A stretch of DNA of 64,000 nucleotides from CAZTHM01 sp041946825. GTDB lineage: Bacteria; Acidobacteriota; Terriglobia; UBA7540. This document shows, in pieces, positions 39,441-47,441 of the stretch (within the stretch, counting starts at the first letter, position 1; each line of letters opens with the position of its first letter). The position numbers and the translations under genes were made by a program. The notes beneath the pieces were generated by a model, which worked only from the letters and a program-made list of their open reading frames with translations, made no database searches and had not been told where the DNA came from. The DNA lies in assembly GCA_041946825.1 (NCBI GenBank), contig JBHGBD010000005.1, forward strand, positions 219,847 through 283,846. The letters run 5' to 3'.

Positions 39441-39511
39441 GACGCCGCGGCAATCGTTTCAGAATTGCCGGGGTTCGCACCGCAAGAGCGGTGTGGCTAT
39501 CCATGCGTCAA
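39439..39511 (-). ncRNA. Predicted three-way-junction RNA (possible leader aptamer)
   Basis: TTGACGC (39439-39445) pairs with GCGTCAA (39505-39511). Inside are two perfect hairpins, CGGCAAT/ATTGCCG (39448-39470) and CACCGC-AAGA-GCGGTG (39478-39493). Read on the minus strand it lies just before the terminator, then the E1 gene about 240 bp on, which is the layout of a terminator riboswitch. I could not match it to a known riboswitch class. The strand is a guess. Confidence 0.35.
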
Positions 39512-39720
39512 TTGCCAGCCCGGTGGAGTCATACCTCCTCCCGTCTGCATACTTCACTCTTACTCCTCCACGGAATTGATTGCAAGCGAAATTGGAAATG
39601 GCCTTGGATTTTGGATTCTCGATTACGCAGCGAACGGCAGGCACCCATCCCCCCACAGAAAAAACGGTCACGCGGAGCACCGGACCTGTGATAGACTCGG
39701 CGAAGAAAAAGCGAACGAGC

Positions 39721-39750
39721 TCGGGTGTCAGGTTTCGGGTGTCAGGGGGG
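39721..39750. repeat. Left inverted arm flanking the four-helix-bundle gene
   Basis: CGGGTGTCAGGTTTCGGGTG followed by TCAGGGG. The core GGTTTCGGGTG is repeated inverted at 40107-40141. It ends 3 bp before the ATG. Confidence 0.85.
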
Positions 39751-39753
39751 AGC

Positions 39754-40116
39754 ATGATCAGAAGCTATAGGGATTTGGAGGTCTGGCAAAAGGCGATGGA
39801 TCTGGTTGTCGAAAGTTACCGCCTCACAAATTTCTTCCCCAAGAGCGAAACTTACGGCCTGGCGAGCCAGATTCGGAGATCTGCCGCGTCGGTTCCAGCG
39901 AACATCGCGGAAGGTCACGGGCGAGAGCACCTGGGAGACTACTTGCACCACCTCTCGGTTGCCAACGGCTCCCTGATGGAACTCGAAACCCATATACTGG
40001 TGGCTGGCCGGTTGGACTATGTGAGCCGCGAACAAGTGGACCGAATCCTTGGGATGACCGGTGAAGTTGGCCGAATGCTCGCGGGATTGATCAGGAGCCT
40101 GAAGAAGAAACCCTGA
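39754..40116 (+). CDS. Four-helix-bundle protein (S23/IVS family, TIGR02436)
   Basis: 120 residues. The family signature is clear: SYRDLEVWQKAMDLVVESYRLT, ETYGLASQIRRSAASVPANIAEGHGRE and LMELETHILVAGRL. These small pentameric helical proteins are encoded in 23S rRNA intervening sequences of several bacteria and are related to the Avd accessory protein of diversity-generating retroelements. No reverse transcriptase lies here. The gene lies in the loop of a large inverted pair whose arms are of the same GGTGTCA type as other repeats of this window, 3 bp before the ATG and overlapping the stop. There is no clear ribosome binding site other than the GGGGGGAGC immediately upstream. Next gene is mrfA. 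Confidence 0.9.
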   Translation: MIRSYRDLEVWQKAMDLVVESYRLTNFFPKSETYGLASQIRRSAASVPANIAEGHGREHLGDYLHHLSVANGSLMELETHILVAGRLDYVSREQVDRILGMTGEVGRMLAGLIRSLKKKP

Positions 40117-40143
40117 CACCTGACACCCGGCACCCGAAACCTA
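40107..40143. repeat. Right inverted arm flanking the four-helix-bundle gene
   Basis: CCTGACACCTGACACCCGGC and ACCCGAAACC: 7-bp units, complementary to the left arm at 39721-39750. It overlaps the gene end and lies in the mrfA leader. Confidence 0.85.
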
Positions 40144-40156
40144 GGAGTTATCGGAC

Positions 40157-42625
40157 TTGGCGAAGAAAACCGATGCACTAGAAGTTGTCGGCGCACAGAA
40201 TCTGGCGCCGGTCGAGCGCGCGCTGGAAGAGATTCGAGACAAGTTCAGCCGAGGCGAAGCCCCGGTGAACACCCCGGCGCGGGGCGGCGTGACGGCCATC
40301 AAGCACTTCCCGGCCCGCGAGGCTAGGCATGCGCCGTTTCCGGAATTTCTGCCCGCGCGACTGGTGGAAATCCTGCGCGCGCGCGGGATCGAAAACCTCT
40401 ACTCACACCAGGCGGCGGCATGCGAACTGGCGCGTGCCGGGAAGAACTTTGTCGTCGTCACGCCGACAGCCAGCGGCAAAACGCTTTGCTACAACCTGCC
40501 GATCCTGAGTTCGCTCGTCGAAGACCCCGAGGCGCGGGCGCTCTATCTCTTCCCGACCAAGGCGCTCGCCCAGGATCAGCTCACGGAGTTGAATCGCTGG
40601 ACGGAAAAACTCGGTGACGAGGTGCGCACGTTCACTTACGATGGCGACACGCCTCAAGACGCCCGCCGCGCGATTCGTTCTCGCGGGAACCTCGTGATTA
40701 CCAATCCCGACATGCTGCACAGCGGCATCCTGCCTCATCACACCAAGTGGGAGCGGATGTTTGAGAACCTGCGCTACGTCGTCATTGACGAACTGCATTA
40801 CTACCGCGGCGTCTTCGGCAGCCATCTCGCGAACGTCCTGCGCCGGCTGAAGCGCATCGCCAAGTTCTACGGGAGCGAGCCGCAGTTCATCTGCTCCTCG
40901 GCGACAATCGCCAACCCGGAAGAGTTGGCTGTCCGTATTATCGAAGAAGACGTTACGCTTCTCGACGAAAACGGCGCGCCGGCAGCGGAAAAGTACTTCG
41001 TCTTCTACAATCCTCCCGTCGTCAATCCTCAGCTTGGTATTCGCCGCTCGTACTTGAACGAATCGAGGCGCGTCGCGCGGACGTTTCTAGGCCACGGGCT
41101 GCAGACGATCGTTTTCGCCAACAGCCGTCTGGCAACCGAAATTCTGGTCACCTATCTCAAAGAAGATTTCGCCAGCATTCCTCTCGGACCCGACGCCGTG
41201 CGCGGCTATCGCGGCGGGTACCTCCCGCGCGAGCGGCGCGAAATCGAGCGCGACCTGCGCGAGGGCCGATTGCTGGGTGTTGTTGCCACGAATGCACTCG
41301 AGTTGGGCATCGACATCGGCTCGCTCGACGTCGCGGTGCTGGCTTCTTATCCTGGAACCATCGCTTCCACCTGGCAGCGCGCCGGACGCGCCGGTCGCCG
41401 TACCGGAACTTCCGCCGCGGTGCTGGTGGCCTCGAGCGCTCCACTCGACCAGTTCATGGCGCAGAATCCGGAATACTTCTTCGGCCGCTCGCCCGAGCAC
41501 GGGTACGTCAATCCCGACAACCTTCAAATCCTGCTCAGCCATCTGAAGTGCGCGGCGTTCGAGTTGCCGCTGCGCGAGGACGAGAAATTCGGCGCACACG
41601 ACTTGAAACGCCTTTGCGAGCACCTCGCGGAAGTCGGGTTCCTCCACGAATCCGCCGACGGTTGGCACTGGGTCTCGGAGAGTTACCCTGCCGACGCCAT
41701 CAGCCTCCGTTCGATTTCTTCGGACAACTTCGTCATCGTCGACATTACCGGCGAGCCGAAGGTCATCGGCGAGGTGGATTTCCCGAGCGCGCTCACCATG
41801 GTGCACGAAAAGGCGATCTATATTCAGGATGGCGAGCAATATCACGTGGAGAAACTCGACTACGACGACCGCAAGGCGTACGTCAAGAAATGCGATTCGG
41901 ACTACTACACCGACGCGATTGACTATACGAAGATTAAAGTCCTCGAGACGTTCGACACCGCAGCGGCCGGCGCCGCCCGCAAGAACCACGGCGAAGTCCA
42001 TGTCAACACGCAAGTGGTGGGATTCAAGAAAATCAAATTTCACACCAACGAGAATGTCGGGTCAGGACAGCTCACTCTCCCCGAGCAGGAAATGCACAGC
42101 ACGGCTTACTGGCTGACCCTGCCGAGCGCGATGCTCGAACAACTTCCTTACGGCCGCGCCGAACGCCTGGATGGCGTCAATGGATTGGCGAACGCTCTGC
42201 AGGCCATCGCCACGCTCCTGGTGATGAGCGACGCGCGGGACCTGGGGGTGGCAGTCGGGGAGAATGAAGAAAGGAGTCAGGAGTCGGGGGTCGGGAGCCA
42301 GGAAGCGGCAGTTGGCAGTCAGCAGTCGGCAGTTAGCACTGAGGCAGCCGTCAAAACTCCAAAGTTGGGGAGCTATCCGAGGAAGACGCAAATCTTTGAG
42401 CCGAATATCTATCTTTACGACAAGTATCCGGGCGGAGTAGGCCTGAGCGAGCCGCTCTTCCGAATGAGCGAGACGCTCATCGAAAACACGCATAAACTAA
42501 TTGCGGGGTGCCCCTGCCTGTCCGGTTGCCCCTCGTGCGTGGGGCCGGCGGGTGAGGTTGGCGAAAAAGGCAAGGAAGTGGCGCTGGCGATCCTAGAACA
42601 GTTGTCAGTTGCCCGTGGCCAGTAG
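40157..42625 (+). CDS. mrfA: MrfA-like DEAD/DEAH helicase with DUF1998
   Basis: 822 residues, TTG start with AGGAG 8-12 nt upstream. Helicase motifs: PTASGKT (103-109), FPTKALAQDQ, NPDMLH, DELH (211-214), SSATI, ATNALELGIDIG and QRAGRAGR. The C-terminal DUF1998 domain ends with a four-Cys cluster, GCPCLSGCPSC, a zinc site that defines the YprA/MrfA family. MrfA with MrfB repairs mitomycin C lesions in Bacillus subtilis independently of UvrABC; the next gene is the MrfB homologue. Residues about 706-731 come from a heptamer repeat (42272-42347), in frame between helicase and zinc parts, giving a Ser/Gly/Gln/Glu linker. Confidence 0.88.
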   Translation: MAKKTDALEVVGAQNLAPVERALEEIRDKFSRGEAPVNTPARGGVTAIKHFPAREARHAPFPEFLPARLVEILRARGIENLYSHQAAACELARAGKNFVVVTPTASGKTLCYNLPILSSLVEDPEARALYLFPTKALAQDQLTELNRWTEKLGDEVRTFTYDGDTPQDARRAIRSRGNLVITNPDMLHSGILPHHTKWERMFENLRYVVIDELHYYRGVFGSHLANVLRRLKRIAKFYGSEPQFICSSATIANPEELAVRIIEEDVTLLDENGAPAAEKYFVFYNPPVVNPQLGIRRSYLNESRRVARTFLGHGLQTIVFANSRLATEILVTYLKEDFASIPLGPDAVRGYRGGYLPRERREIERDLREGRLLGVVATNALELGIDIGSLDVAVLASYPGTIASTWQRAGRAGRRTGTSAAVLVASSAPLDQFMAQNPEYFFGRSPEHGYVNPDNLQILLSHLKCAAFELPLREDEKFGAHDLKRLCEHLAEVGFLHESADGWHWVSESYPADAISLRSISSDNFVIVDITGEPKVIGEVDFPSALTMVHEKAIYIQDGEQYHVEKLDYDDRKAYVKKCDSDYYTDAIDYTKIKVLETFDTAAAGAARKNHGEVHVNTQVVGFKKIKFHTNENVGSGQLTLPEQEMHSTAYWLTLPSAMLEQLPYGRAERLDGVNGLANALQAIATLLVMSDARDLGVAVGENEERSQESGVGSQEAAVGSQQSAVSTEAAVKTPKLGSYPRKTQIFEPNIYLYDKYPGGVGLSEPLFRMSETLIENTHKLIAGCPCLSGCPSCVGPAGEVGEKGKEVALAILEQLSVARGQ
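42272..42347. repeat. GAGTCAG / GCAGTTG heptamer array inside mrfA
   Basis: GGAGTCA GGAGTCG GGGGTCG GGAGCCA and GGCAGTT GGCAGTC AGCAGTC GGCAGTT at 7-bp steps, in frame. No stop is created. Confidence 0.9.
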
Positions 42626-42684
42626 TCAGTTGTTGGTAATGAGTTGTTGGTCGCAACTCACCACTCATAACCCACAACCCTCCA
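42605..42684. repeat. GTTGTTG hairpin between mrfA and mrfB
   Basis: GTCAGTTGCC and AGTCAGTTGTTGG, TGAGTTGTTGG on the left; AACTCACCACTCATAACCCACAACC on the right. It fills the spacer. Confidence 0.8.
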
Positions 42685-42690
42685 AAAGAA

Positions 42691-43986
42691 ATGAACCTTG
42701 AAGAGAAACTTCAGCAGCTAAAGATAGCTGCAGCGAAGAGCAAGCGAGACTCCGAACTCGACCGTCAGCTTGAGTACCTGCGCCGGCTGGAGGAAAGCCC
42801 GCGCAAGCTTCCGGCCCAGCGCGCGCCCAAGGGGATTGAAGAGTATGTGGAAGGCCGAACGGAGAAGAATGCCTGGGGTGAATTCTTCCTGGCTCGCCAG
42901 GCGCTGCCGTTCGGACGACCCTATGGAAGATACCGGATTGGAGATCTGGCGACCGCTGACCTCAACCCTCTCGCCTTGGTGTTCAATCAGATTCCAATCC
43001 CCGAACCGACCCGGCTGATTTACCTCGATACGGAAACCACGGGTCTCGCAGGTGGGACGGGCACCGTTGCGTTCCTGATCGGCATCGGCGCTGTCGAGGG
43101 ATCGCAGTTTGTTGTCCGCCAGTTGTTCCTGCGTGATTATCCGGAGGAGAAGGCCGCGCTCGCGGCGCTGGCCGAGTCGCTCGAAAACTACGATGCACTT
43201 GTCACCTTCAACGGCAAGACATTCGATATTCCCCTGCTCGAAACCCGGTACGCGCTGGCGCGGATGAAGTCGCCTTTCACGCGCCTCGGGCATTTTGACG
43301 CGCTTCACCCCGCCCGCCGACTCTGGAAGCTGCGCCTGGAGAGCTGCAAGCTTACGGACCTCGAAAGCGCGATTCTCGGCATCGGGCGCGAAGGAGACGT
43401 GGAGGGCTCGGAAATTCCGGGGATCTATTTTGATTATCTGCGCACCGGAAACGCGCAGGGACTGCAACCGGTTTTTTACCACAACGCGCTGGATATCGTG
43501 ACCCTGGCCGCCATGACGGTCGAGCTGGCACGAGTCCTGAGTGATGCGAGTGAGGAGACCATCGCCTCGAGCCTCGACCTGTTCAGCCTGAGCCGGATTC
43601 TGGAGCGCGCGCAGGAAACGGAGCGGTCGTCGGACGCCTGCCGGAAAGCACTCGCCAAGGGCCTTCCCCAGGTGGTCGAATCGCAGGCGCTGTGGCAACT
43701 CGCAGCCCAGCATAAGCGGCGTCGCCAGCATGAATTGGCCGTCGAGCTGTGGAATGAACTCGCGTGCCGCGAGACGCCACTCGCACTCCGGGCGCTGGAA
43801 GAACTGGCCATTCACTTCGAGCATCGCCTGCGCGACTACTCGACCGCATTGGAATACACCTGCACCGCCCTCCAGGGCATGCGACCGGATTCGTCCTCAA
43901 CTCACTTCAAGCGCTTTTCGCGACGCAGAGAGCGGCTCGAACGCAAGGCGAAACACTCCTCACCGTTGCCCATTCCGGGCAATTGA
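42691..43986 (+). CDS. mrfB: MrfB-like DEDD exonuclease
   Basis: 431 residues. The RNase H-like fold exonuclease of the YprB/MrfB family: IYLDTETTGLAGGTGTVAFLIGI (catalytic D113 and E115) and VTFNGKTFDIPLLETRY (Asp of motif II), then the HFDALHPARRLWKLR-LESCKLTDLE block and NALDIVTLAAM (last Asp). After the nuclease a helical region follows (TPR-like ALRALEELAIHFEHRLRDYSTALEYTCTAL). In B. subtilis MrfB partners MrfA in mitomycin-damage repair, and here it follows directly, 66 bp after, most of it a repeat. Start ATG at MNLEEKL; the classical pair supports the assignment. Confidence 0.88.
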   Translation: MNLEEKLQQLKIAAAKSKRDSELDRQLEYLRRLEESPRKLPAQRAPKGIEEYVEGRTEKNAWGEFFLARQALPFGRPYGRYRIGDLATADLNPLALVFNQIPIPEPTRLIYLDTETTGLAGGTGTVAFLIGIGAVEGSQFVVRQLFLRDYPEEKAALAALAESLENYDALVTFNGKTFDIPLLETRYALARMKSPFTRLGHFDALHPARRLWKLRLESCKLTDLESAILGIGREGDVEGSEIPGIYFDYLRTGNAQGLQPVFYHNALDIVTLAAMTVELARVLSDASEETIASSLDLFSLSRILERAQETERSSDACRKALAKGLPQVVESQALWQLAAQHKRRRQHELAVELWNELACRETPLALRALEELAIHFEHRLRDYSTALEYTCTALQGMRPDSSSTHFKRFSRRRERLERKAKHSSPLPIPGN

Positions 43987-44074
43987 TGAATCGCACTCGG
44001 TCATCGCCCGCCCGGATCTGAGTCCCGAAAGGAGAGGGGCAGGCAGCGAGGGGGAGCTGCGGAAACGGGTCGTG

Positions 44075-44452
44075 CTACGATGTGGCGGGCGCGGCCTTCA
44101 TTTTGAAGACTTCCTGGGCGATCAGGAGTCCTTCCCAGCAGGCAGGAAAGCCAGCGTAGGGAGCCATTTGCAGGAGAGCTTCGAGGATTTCTTCCTTCTT
44201 AGCGCCGTTGTTCAACGCCATTTCAATATTCAAACGCAAGGCGTTGGGGCGATTCAAAGCGGCCAGCCCGGCAACCGTCACGAGGCTCCGAGTCCTCAGG
44301 TCCAAGTGCGGCCGCGACCAGATTTCTCCCGCAATGAAAGTCGTGACGTAATGCGCGAAGTCGGGCGAGAGCTTTGCCCAGGCATTGCGAATCTCAATCG
44401 CCCGATCGTCGCCGAGCAGTCGACGCAACATGTCAATTCCCTTCTCGGCCAT
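44075..44452 (-). CDS. Carboxymuconolactone decarboxylase-family protein
   Basis: 125 residues. CMD/AhpD-like fold: DLRTRSLVTVAGLAALNRPNALRLNIEMALNNGAKKEEILEALLQMAPYAGFPA. The family includes PcaC and AhpD; the CxxC pair of AhpD is absent, which favours the PcaC-like decarboxylase/isomerase side. AAGGAG lies 5 nt before the ATG. Single gene, convergent with mrfB. Confidence 0.8.
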   Translation of the reverse strand: MAEKGIDMLRRLLGDDRAIEIRNAWAKLSPDFAHYVTTFIAGEIWSRPHLDLRTRSLVTVAGLAALNRPNALRLNIEMALNNGAKKEEILEALLQMAPYAGFPACWEGLLIAQEVFKMKAAPATS

Positions 44453-44580
44453 TTAATTCTCCTTGTGTTTACGGTGAGATTCCAGGCGGCACCAAACCTG
44501 GCAACCCTGTAGTTGGCGCCGTGCCCAGGGGCGCGCGAGTCCGTCCTGCCGCCGAAGACTTGTGGCGGGCCGGCGGCGGG

Positions 44581-45099
44581 TTACTGTTCTTCCTCACTTT
44601 CGCGGCCTTTTGACTTGAACACCACGTGCATTCGCTGGCTGAATTCTTCCCCGTTCTCACCTTTTATGGTGACAATCTCCAGGTCACCAACCAGACGCAG
44701 GAAATCAGGGTCCGGTTCTTCATGCCCCGAGCCGCGCTCCACCGTGCCGATAAAACGAAAATATTTCTGGTGAATCTTCGCGGTCTTGAACTCGACGTTC
44801 TTCTTCTTTCTGGATCCGATGGTAATGGAATAGCTCAGAACCGCGTCCGACTCCTCATCTCCTTGCAGGACGTCAATGTAGCCCTTGAGCTTTCCTTCTT
44901 CATCGAGCAGCGCCAGGGTATCGCCGGCATTCAAAAATTCGTAGCGGCCTGTAATATCGTCGATTTCGCCGGAATCCTTCTGGGCGTGTAGGATTCCGGG
45001 GAGACCCGCGATAAGAAGCGCCAGCACAACCGCTGTCCCTACGTGCCTCCCTCGCAAAGGCCGCACCGGGCTTGTGATGGGTGGAATCCTGGTGGTCAT
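44581..45099 (-). CDS. Secreted protein of unknown function
   Basis: 172 residues from ATG 45099. Signal peptide VGTAVVLALLIAGLPGILHAQ then a beta-rich domain: ITGRYEFLNAGDTLALLDEEGKLKGYIDVLQ, SYSITIGSRKKKNVEFKTAKIHQKYFRFIGTVERGSG, and LVGDLEIVTIKGENGEEFSQRMHVVFKSKG. It resembles calycin-like lipid- or ligand-binding barrels but I cannot name a family. Exported, probably periplasmic. The open frame continues upstream to 45192 without signal-peptide logic, so the shorter start is taken. Confidence 0.55.
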   Translation of the reverse strand: MTTRIPPITSPVRPLRGRHVGTAVVLALLIAGLPGILHAQKDSGEIDDITGRYEFLNAGDTLALLDEEGKLKGYIDVLQGDEESDAVLSYSITIGSRKKKNVEFKTAKIHQKYFRFIGTVERGSGHEEPDPDFLRLVGDLEIVTIKGENGEEFSQRMHVVFKSKGRESEEEQ

Positions 45100-45507
45100 A
45101 CAATTGCCTCTTCGGCTTGTGGCTTCTGCGGAATCAGCCCGTTTTTCGCCGGGCGCACTTTCAAGTTTATGCTGACAACCCTGCGGCGACAAGGAACTTC
45201 CGTGATCATCCCCTCCAGCTCAACGTGGGTTGACGCAGCGTCGGACAAACGTGTACCATAAGCCCGAGTTTCGGACTATCGAGCCCTGCTCAACCCGAAA
45301 GGCATGGCACGTCTTTCGACGCAAACATCGGCGCCTGGGGTCCTCAGGGCAGTGCTTGAATTCCCGGTGGAAGACAGCATTGAATCGGGGCTTGGGCAAG
45401 CCTTTCCAGATTCAACATTTGACTTTCGAAAGCATTGGTATTAAATAGAAAGGGAAAGCAACGGCAATGCGGCAGGCCTTCTCTTCAAAACGGGTTATCG
45501 CGTCAGT
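45100..45507. other. Spacer upstream of the sugar-island regulator
   Basis: No gene seen. It holds the promoter/operator candidate at 45419-45446; otherwise nothing notable. Confidence 0.5.
45419..45446 (+). promoter_or_regulatory. Promoter and DeoR-type operator before the sugar island
   Basis: TTGACT (45419-45424), 16 bp, TTAAAT (45441-45446). Between them CTTTCGAAAG (45423-45432) is a perfect 10-bp palindrome of the CTTTC-GAAAG type bound by DeoR-family sugar regulators. It suggests autoregulation by the product of 45508. Confidence 0.5.
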
Positions 45508-46269
45508 ATGCTGAATGAGGAACGACGTCGGGCCATTTTGGACGTTATCAATCACGATGGCCGGGTGCTGGTAAAAGACCTGGCGCAGCGATTCGGAACG
45601 TCACAAGTAACCATCCGAAAGGACCTGGAGGTCCTCCACGGGCAGGGGACGATTTATCGCACCCACGGGGGAGCCTTGCCGGTGCGAACCGGGGCTCTGC
45701 TCGATCCCAGCCTGCGGGAAAAAGAAAAGCAGCACCGCAAGGAGAAGCAGCGAATCGGCAGCGTCGCCGCGCAACTGGTGAAAGAGGGCCAATCGGTGGT
45801 TCTGGATTCGGGCACCACCACGACCATGATTGCCCGAGAACTGCGCGCCTTTCGCGACCTGACGGTCATCACCAACGCCGTGAACATCGCCGCCGAACTG
45901 GCCGGAACGCCGGTGCAGGTGATCCTGACAGGCGGGATCCTGCGTGAAAACTCCTTCTCCCTAGTTGGCCCTCTCGCGGAAGACTCCTTGCGCCGGCTTA
46001 ACGCGGATATACTTTTCCTGGGTGTCGATGGGTTCGACATCCACACCGGGCTCAGCACTCCCAATCTCCTCGAGGCGCGGGTCAATCGCGTTATGATCGA
46101 AATCGCGCGCAAAACGGTAGTCGTCTGCGATTCCAGCAAGTTTGGGCGCCGCAGCCTCTCTTCCATTGCCCCCGCGTCCGCCGTCCATCAGGCGATTACT
46201 GACAGCCGGATTTCCAAGGCTGACTTGCGGGCTCTTGAGGAGGCAGGAATCGAAGTAACACTGGTTTGA
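45508..46269 (+). CDS. DeoR/GlpR-family regulator (AgaR-like)
   Basis: 253 residues. N-terminal helix-turn-helix typical of DeoR proteins: ERRRAILDVINHDGRVLVKDLAQRFGTSQVTIRKDLEVLHGQGTIYRTHGGAL. The C-terminal sugar-phosphate sensor domain shows VVLDSGTTTTMIARELR, VITNAVNIAAEL, LTGGILRENSFSLVGPLAE, LFLGVDGFD and VVCDSSKFGRR. It would repress sugar genes until a sugar phosphate binds; a CTTTCGAAAG operator lies 76 bp before its start. Followed by SIS and PfkB genes, so it likely controls that operon. Confidence 0.85.
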   Translation: MLNEERRRAILDVINHDGRVLVKDLAQRFGTSQVTIRKDLEVLHGQGTIYRTHGGALPVRTGALLDPSLREKEKQHRKEKQRIGSVAAQLVKEGQSVVLDSGTTTTMIARELRAFRDLTVITNAVNIAAELAGTPVQVILTGGILRENSFSLVGPLAEDSLRRLNADILFLGVDGFDIHTGLSTPNLLEARVNRVMIEIARKTVVVCDSSKFGRRSLSSIAPASAVHQAITDSRISKADLRALEEAGIEVTLV

Positions 46270-46354
46270 CCTTCGCGCGCGTGGCCTGCGCCTCCGCCCG
46301 GAGGGATTCAGCAGTTTCGCTCCCGGATTTCCGAAAGATGACAGAGGCAAATTC

Positions 46355-47437
46355 ATGACCGCGGACCCCACGAATCCCGGCAGGCACAGCCGATCCGAAA
46401 TCCTTTCTCAACCCCAGTGCTGGCGGGATTGCTTCCGGGCGTTGGATGAGAAAGACGAGTTCCAGCGTATTGCCAGACAGTTCCCAAGCCAGTCGGACTG
46501 GCTTTTCATCGGCTGCGGTACCAGCTACTACATCGCGCTGGCGGCGGCGGCGAGCTGGACCCGGATCACCGGGTTGCGGGCGCGGGCCGTACCCGCATCC
46601 GATCTGATCCTCTATCCGGAGTTAATTCTGGCGGGCAATTCAGGATGCCAGCCGGTTTTGATTTCGCGCTCCGGCCACACGTCGGAAGTCCTGAAAGCGG
46701 CGGAGTTCCTGGAACTCAAGGAAAACATCCGAACCCTGGCCATCAGTTGCGCAACTCATCAGCCGCTGGAAGAGATCTCGACCACAACGTTGTACATGCT
46801 CCCCGCCGACGAGCAAAGCACGGTGATGACTCGTTCCTTCACCTCGATGCTGCTCGGATTACAGGCGCTTGCCGCGGCTTATAGCGGAAAGGCGCAATTC
46901 GCGGAACCCCTCAGGCGACTGCCCGGTGAGGCTCAGAAGGCGCTGGATCCTCTCCCCGCGCGAATTCAACAGTTCGTTGAGACCCACGATTTTGCCGACT
47001 ACGCCTTCTTGGCCCAGGGGCCGATGTTTGGCCTGGCGAATGAGGCCATGCTCAAGGTCAAGGAAATGTCGTGCTCTTATGCCCAGTGCTTCCACACGCT
47101 GGAATTCCGACACGGCCCGAAAGCCATTGTCAGTCCGGAAACGCTGGTGACCTTCCTGCTTTCCGAAACCGGATTCGAAGACGAAACCGAGGTGCTGCAG
47201 GAAATCAAGGGATTGGGTGGAACAACGCTGGTCGTGACCAATGCCGCCACCAGCGCCGTTCGTGCCGCGGCGGACCTTGTGATCGAGCTCAAGCTCGGGG
47301 TGCCCGAGTTCGCCCGTTTGGCGGCATACGCGATGCCTGGCCAGTTGCTGGGCCTCTTCACGGGGCTGAAGAAAGGCCTCGATCCCGACCGCCCGCGCCA
47401 CCTCAGCCGGGTGGTGATTCTTAACAGCAAGGATTAG
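46355..47437 (+). CDS. SIS-domain sugar-phosphate isomerase/deaminase (AgaS/GlmS-C-like)
   Basis: 360 residues, two SIS domains. Sugar-phosphate-binding loops: LFIGCGTSYYIALAAAASW and VLISRSGHTSEVLKA in the first; FLAQGPMFGLANEAMLKVKEMSCSYAQCFHTLEFRHGPKAIV in the second, matching GlmS isomerase and AgaS-type amino-sugar deaminases. No N-terminal glutamine amidotransferase domain, so it likely deaminates or isomerises an amino-sugar phosphate. Located between DeoR regulator and PfkB kinase, 5 bp from the latter: one operon. Substrate (GlcN6P- or GalN6P-like) is inference. Confidence 0.8.
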   Translation: MTADPTNPGRHSRSEILSQPQCWRDCFRALDEKDEFQRIARQFPSQSDWLFIGCGTSYYIALAAAASWTRITGLRARAVPASDLILYPELILAGNSGCQPVLISRSGHTSEVLKAAEFLELKENIRTLAISCATHQPLEEISTTTLYMLPADEQSTVMTRSFTSMLLGLQALAAAYSGKAQFAEPLRRLPGEAQKALDPLPARIQQFVETHDFADYAFLAQGPMFGLANEAMLKVKEMSCSYAQCFHTLEFRHGPKAIVSPETLVTFLLSETGFEDETEVLQEIKGLGGTTLVVTNAATSAVRAAADLVIELKLGVPEFARLAAYAMPGQLLGLFTGLKKGLDPDRPRHLSRVVILNSKD

Positions 47438-47441
47438 CGAC

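Larger units (their letters stand above)
39157..39753. other. Gene-poor spacer between divergent genes
   Basis: No convincing gene in 597 bp. It contains a heptamer repeat (39281-39380), a bidirectional terminator-like hairpin (39394-39440), a predicted three-way RNA junction (39439-39511) and the left arm flanking the four-helix-bundle gene (39721-39750). The minus-strand frame 39459-39755 runs over the RNA structure and is probably accidental. Confidence 0.5.

Noticed and set aside
39471..39511. GGGTTCGCACC resembling a tRNA T arm
   Set aside because: No matching acceptor or anticodon arm; the pairs found make a three-way junction instead.
39459..39755. Minus-strand 98-codon open frame
   Set aside because: It runs through the predicted RNA junction and repeat arm; no recognisable domain or ribosome site.
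39754..40116. Diversity-generating retroelement, because the four-helix protein resembles Avd
   Set aside because: No reverse transcriptase and no template/variable repeat pair in the window; fibre genes show no A-biased variable copy.
5253..42684. Repeats as sequencing or assembly artefacts
   Set aside because: Each has its own unit sequence, diverged copies and stays in frame in genes; artefacts would give identical units and frameshifts.
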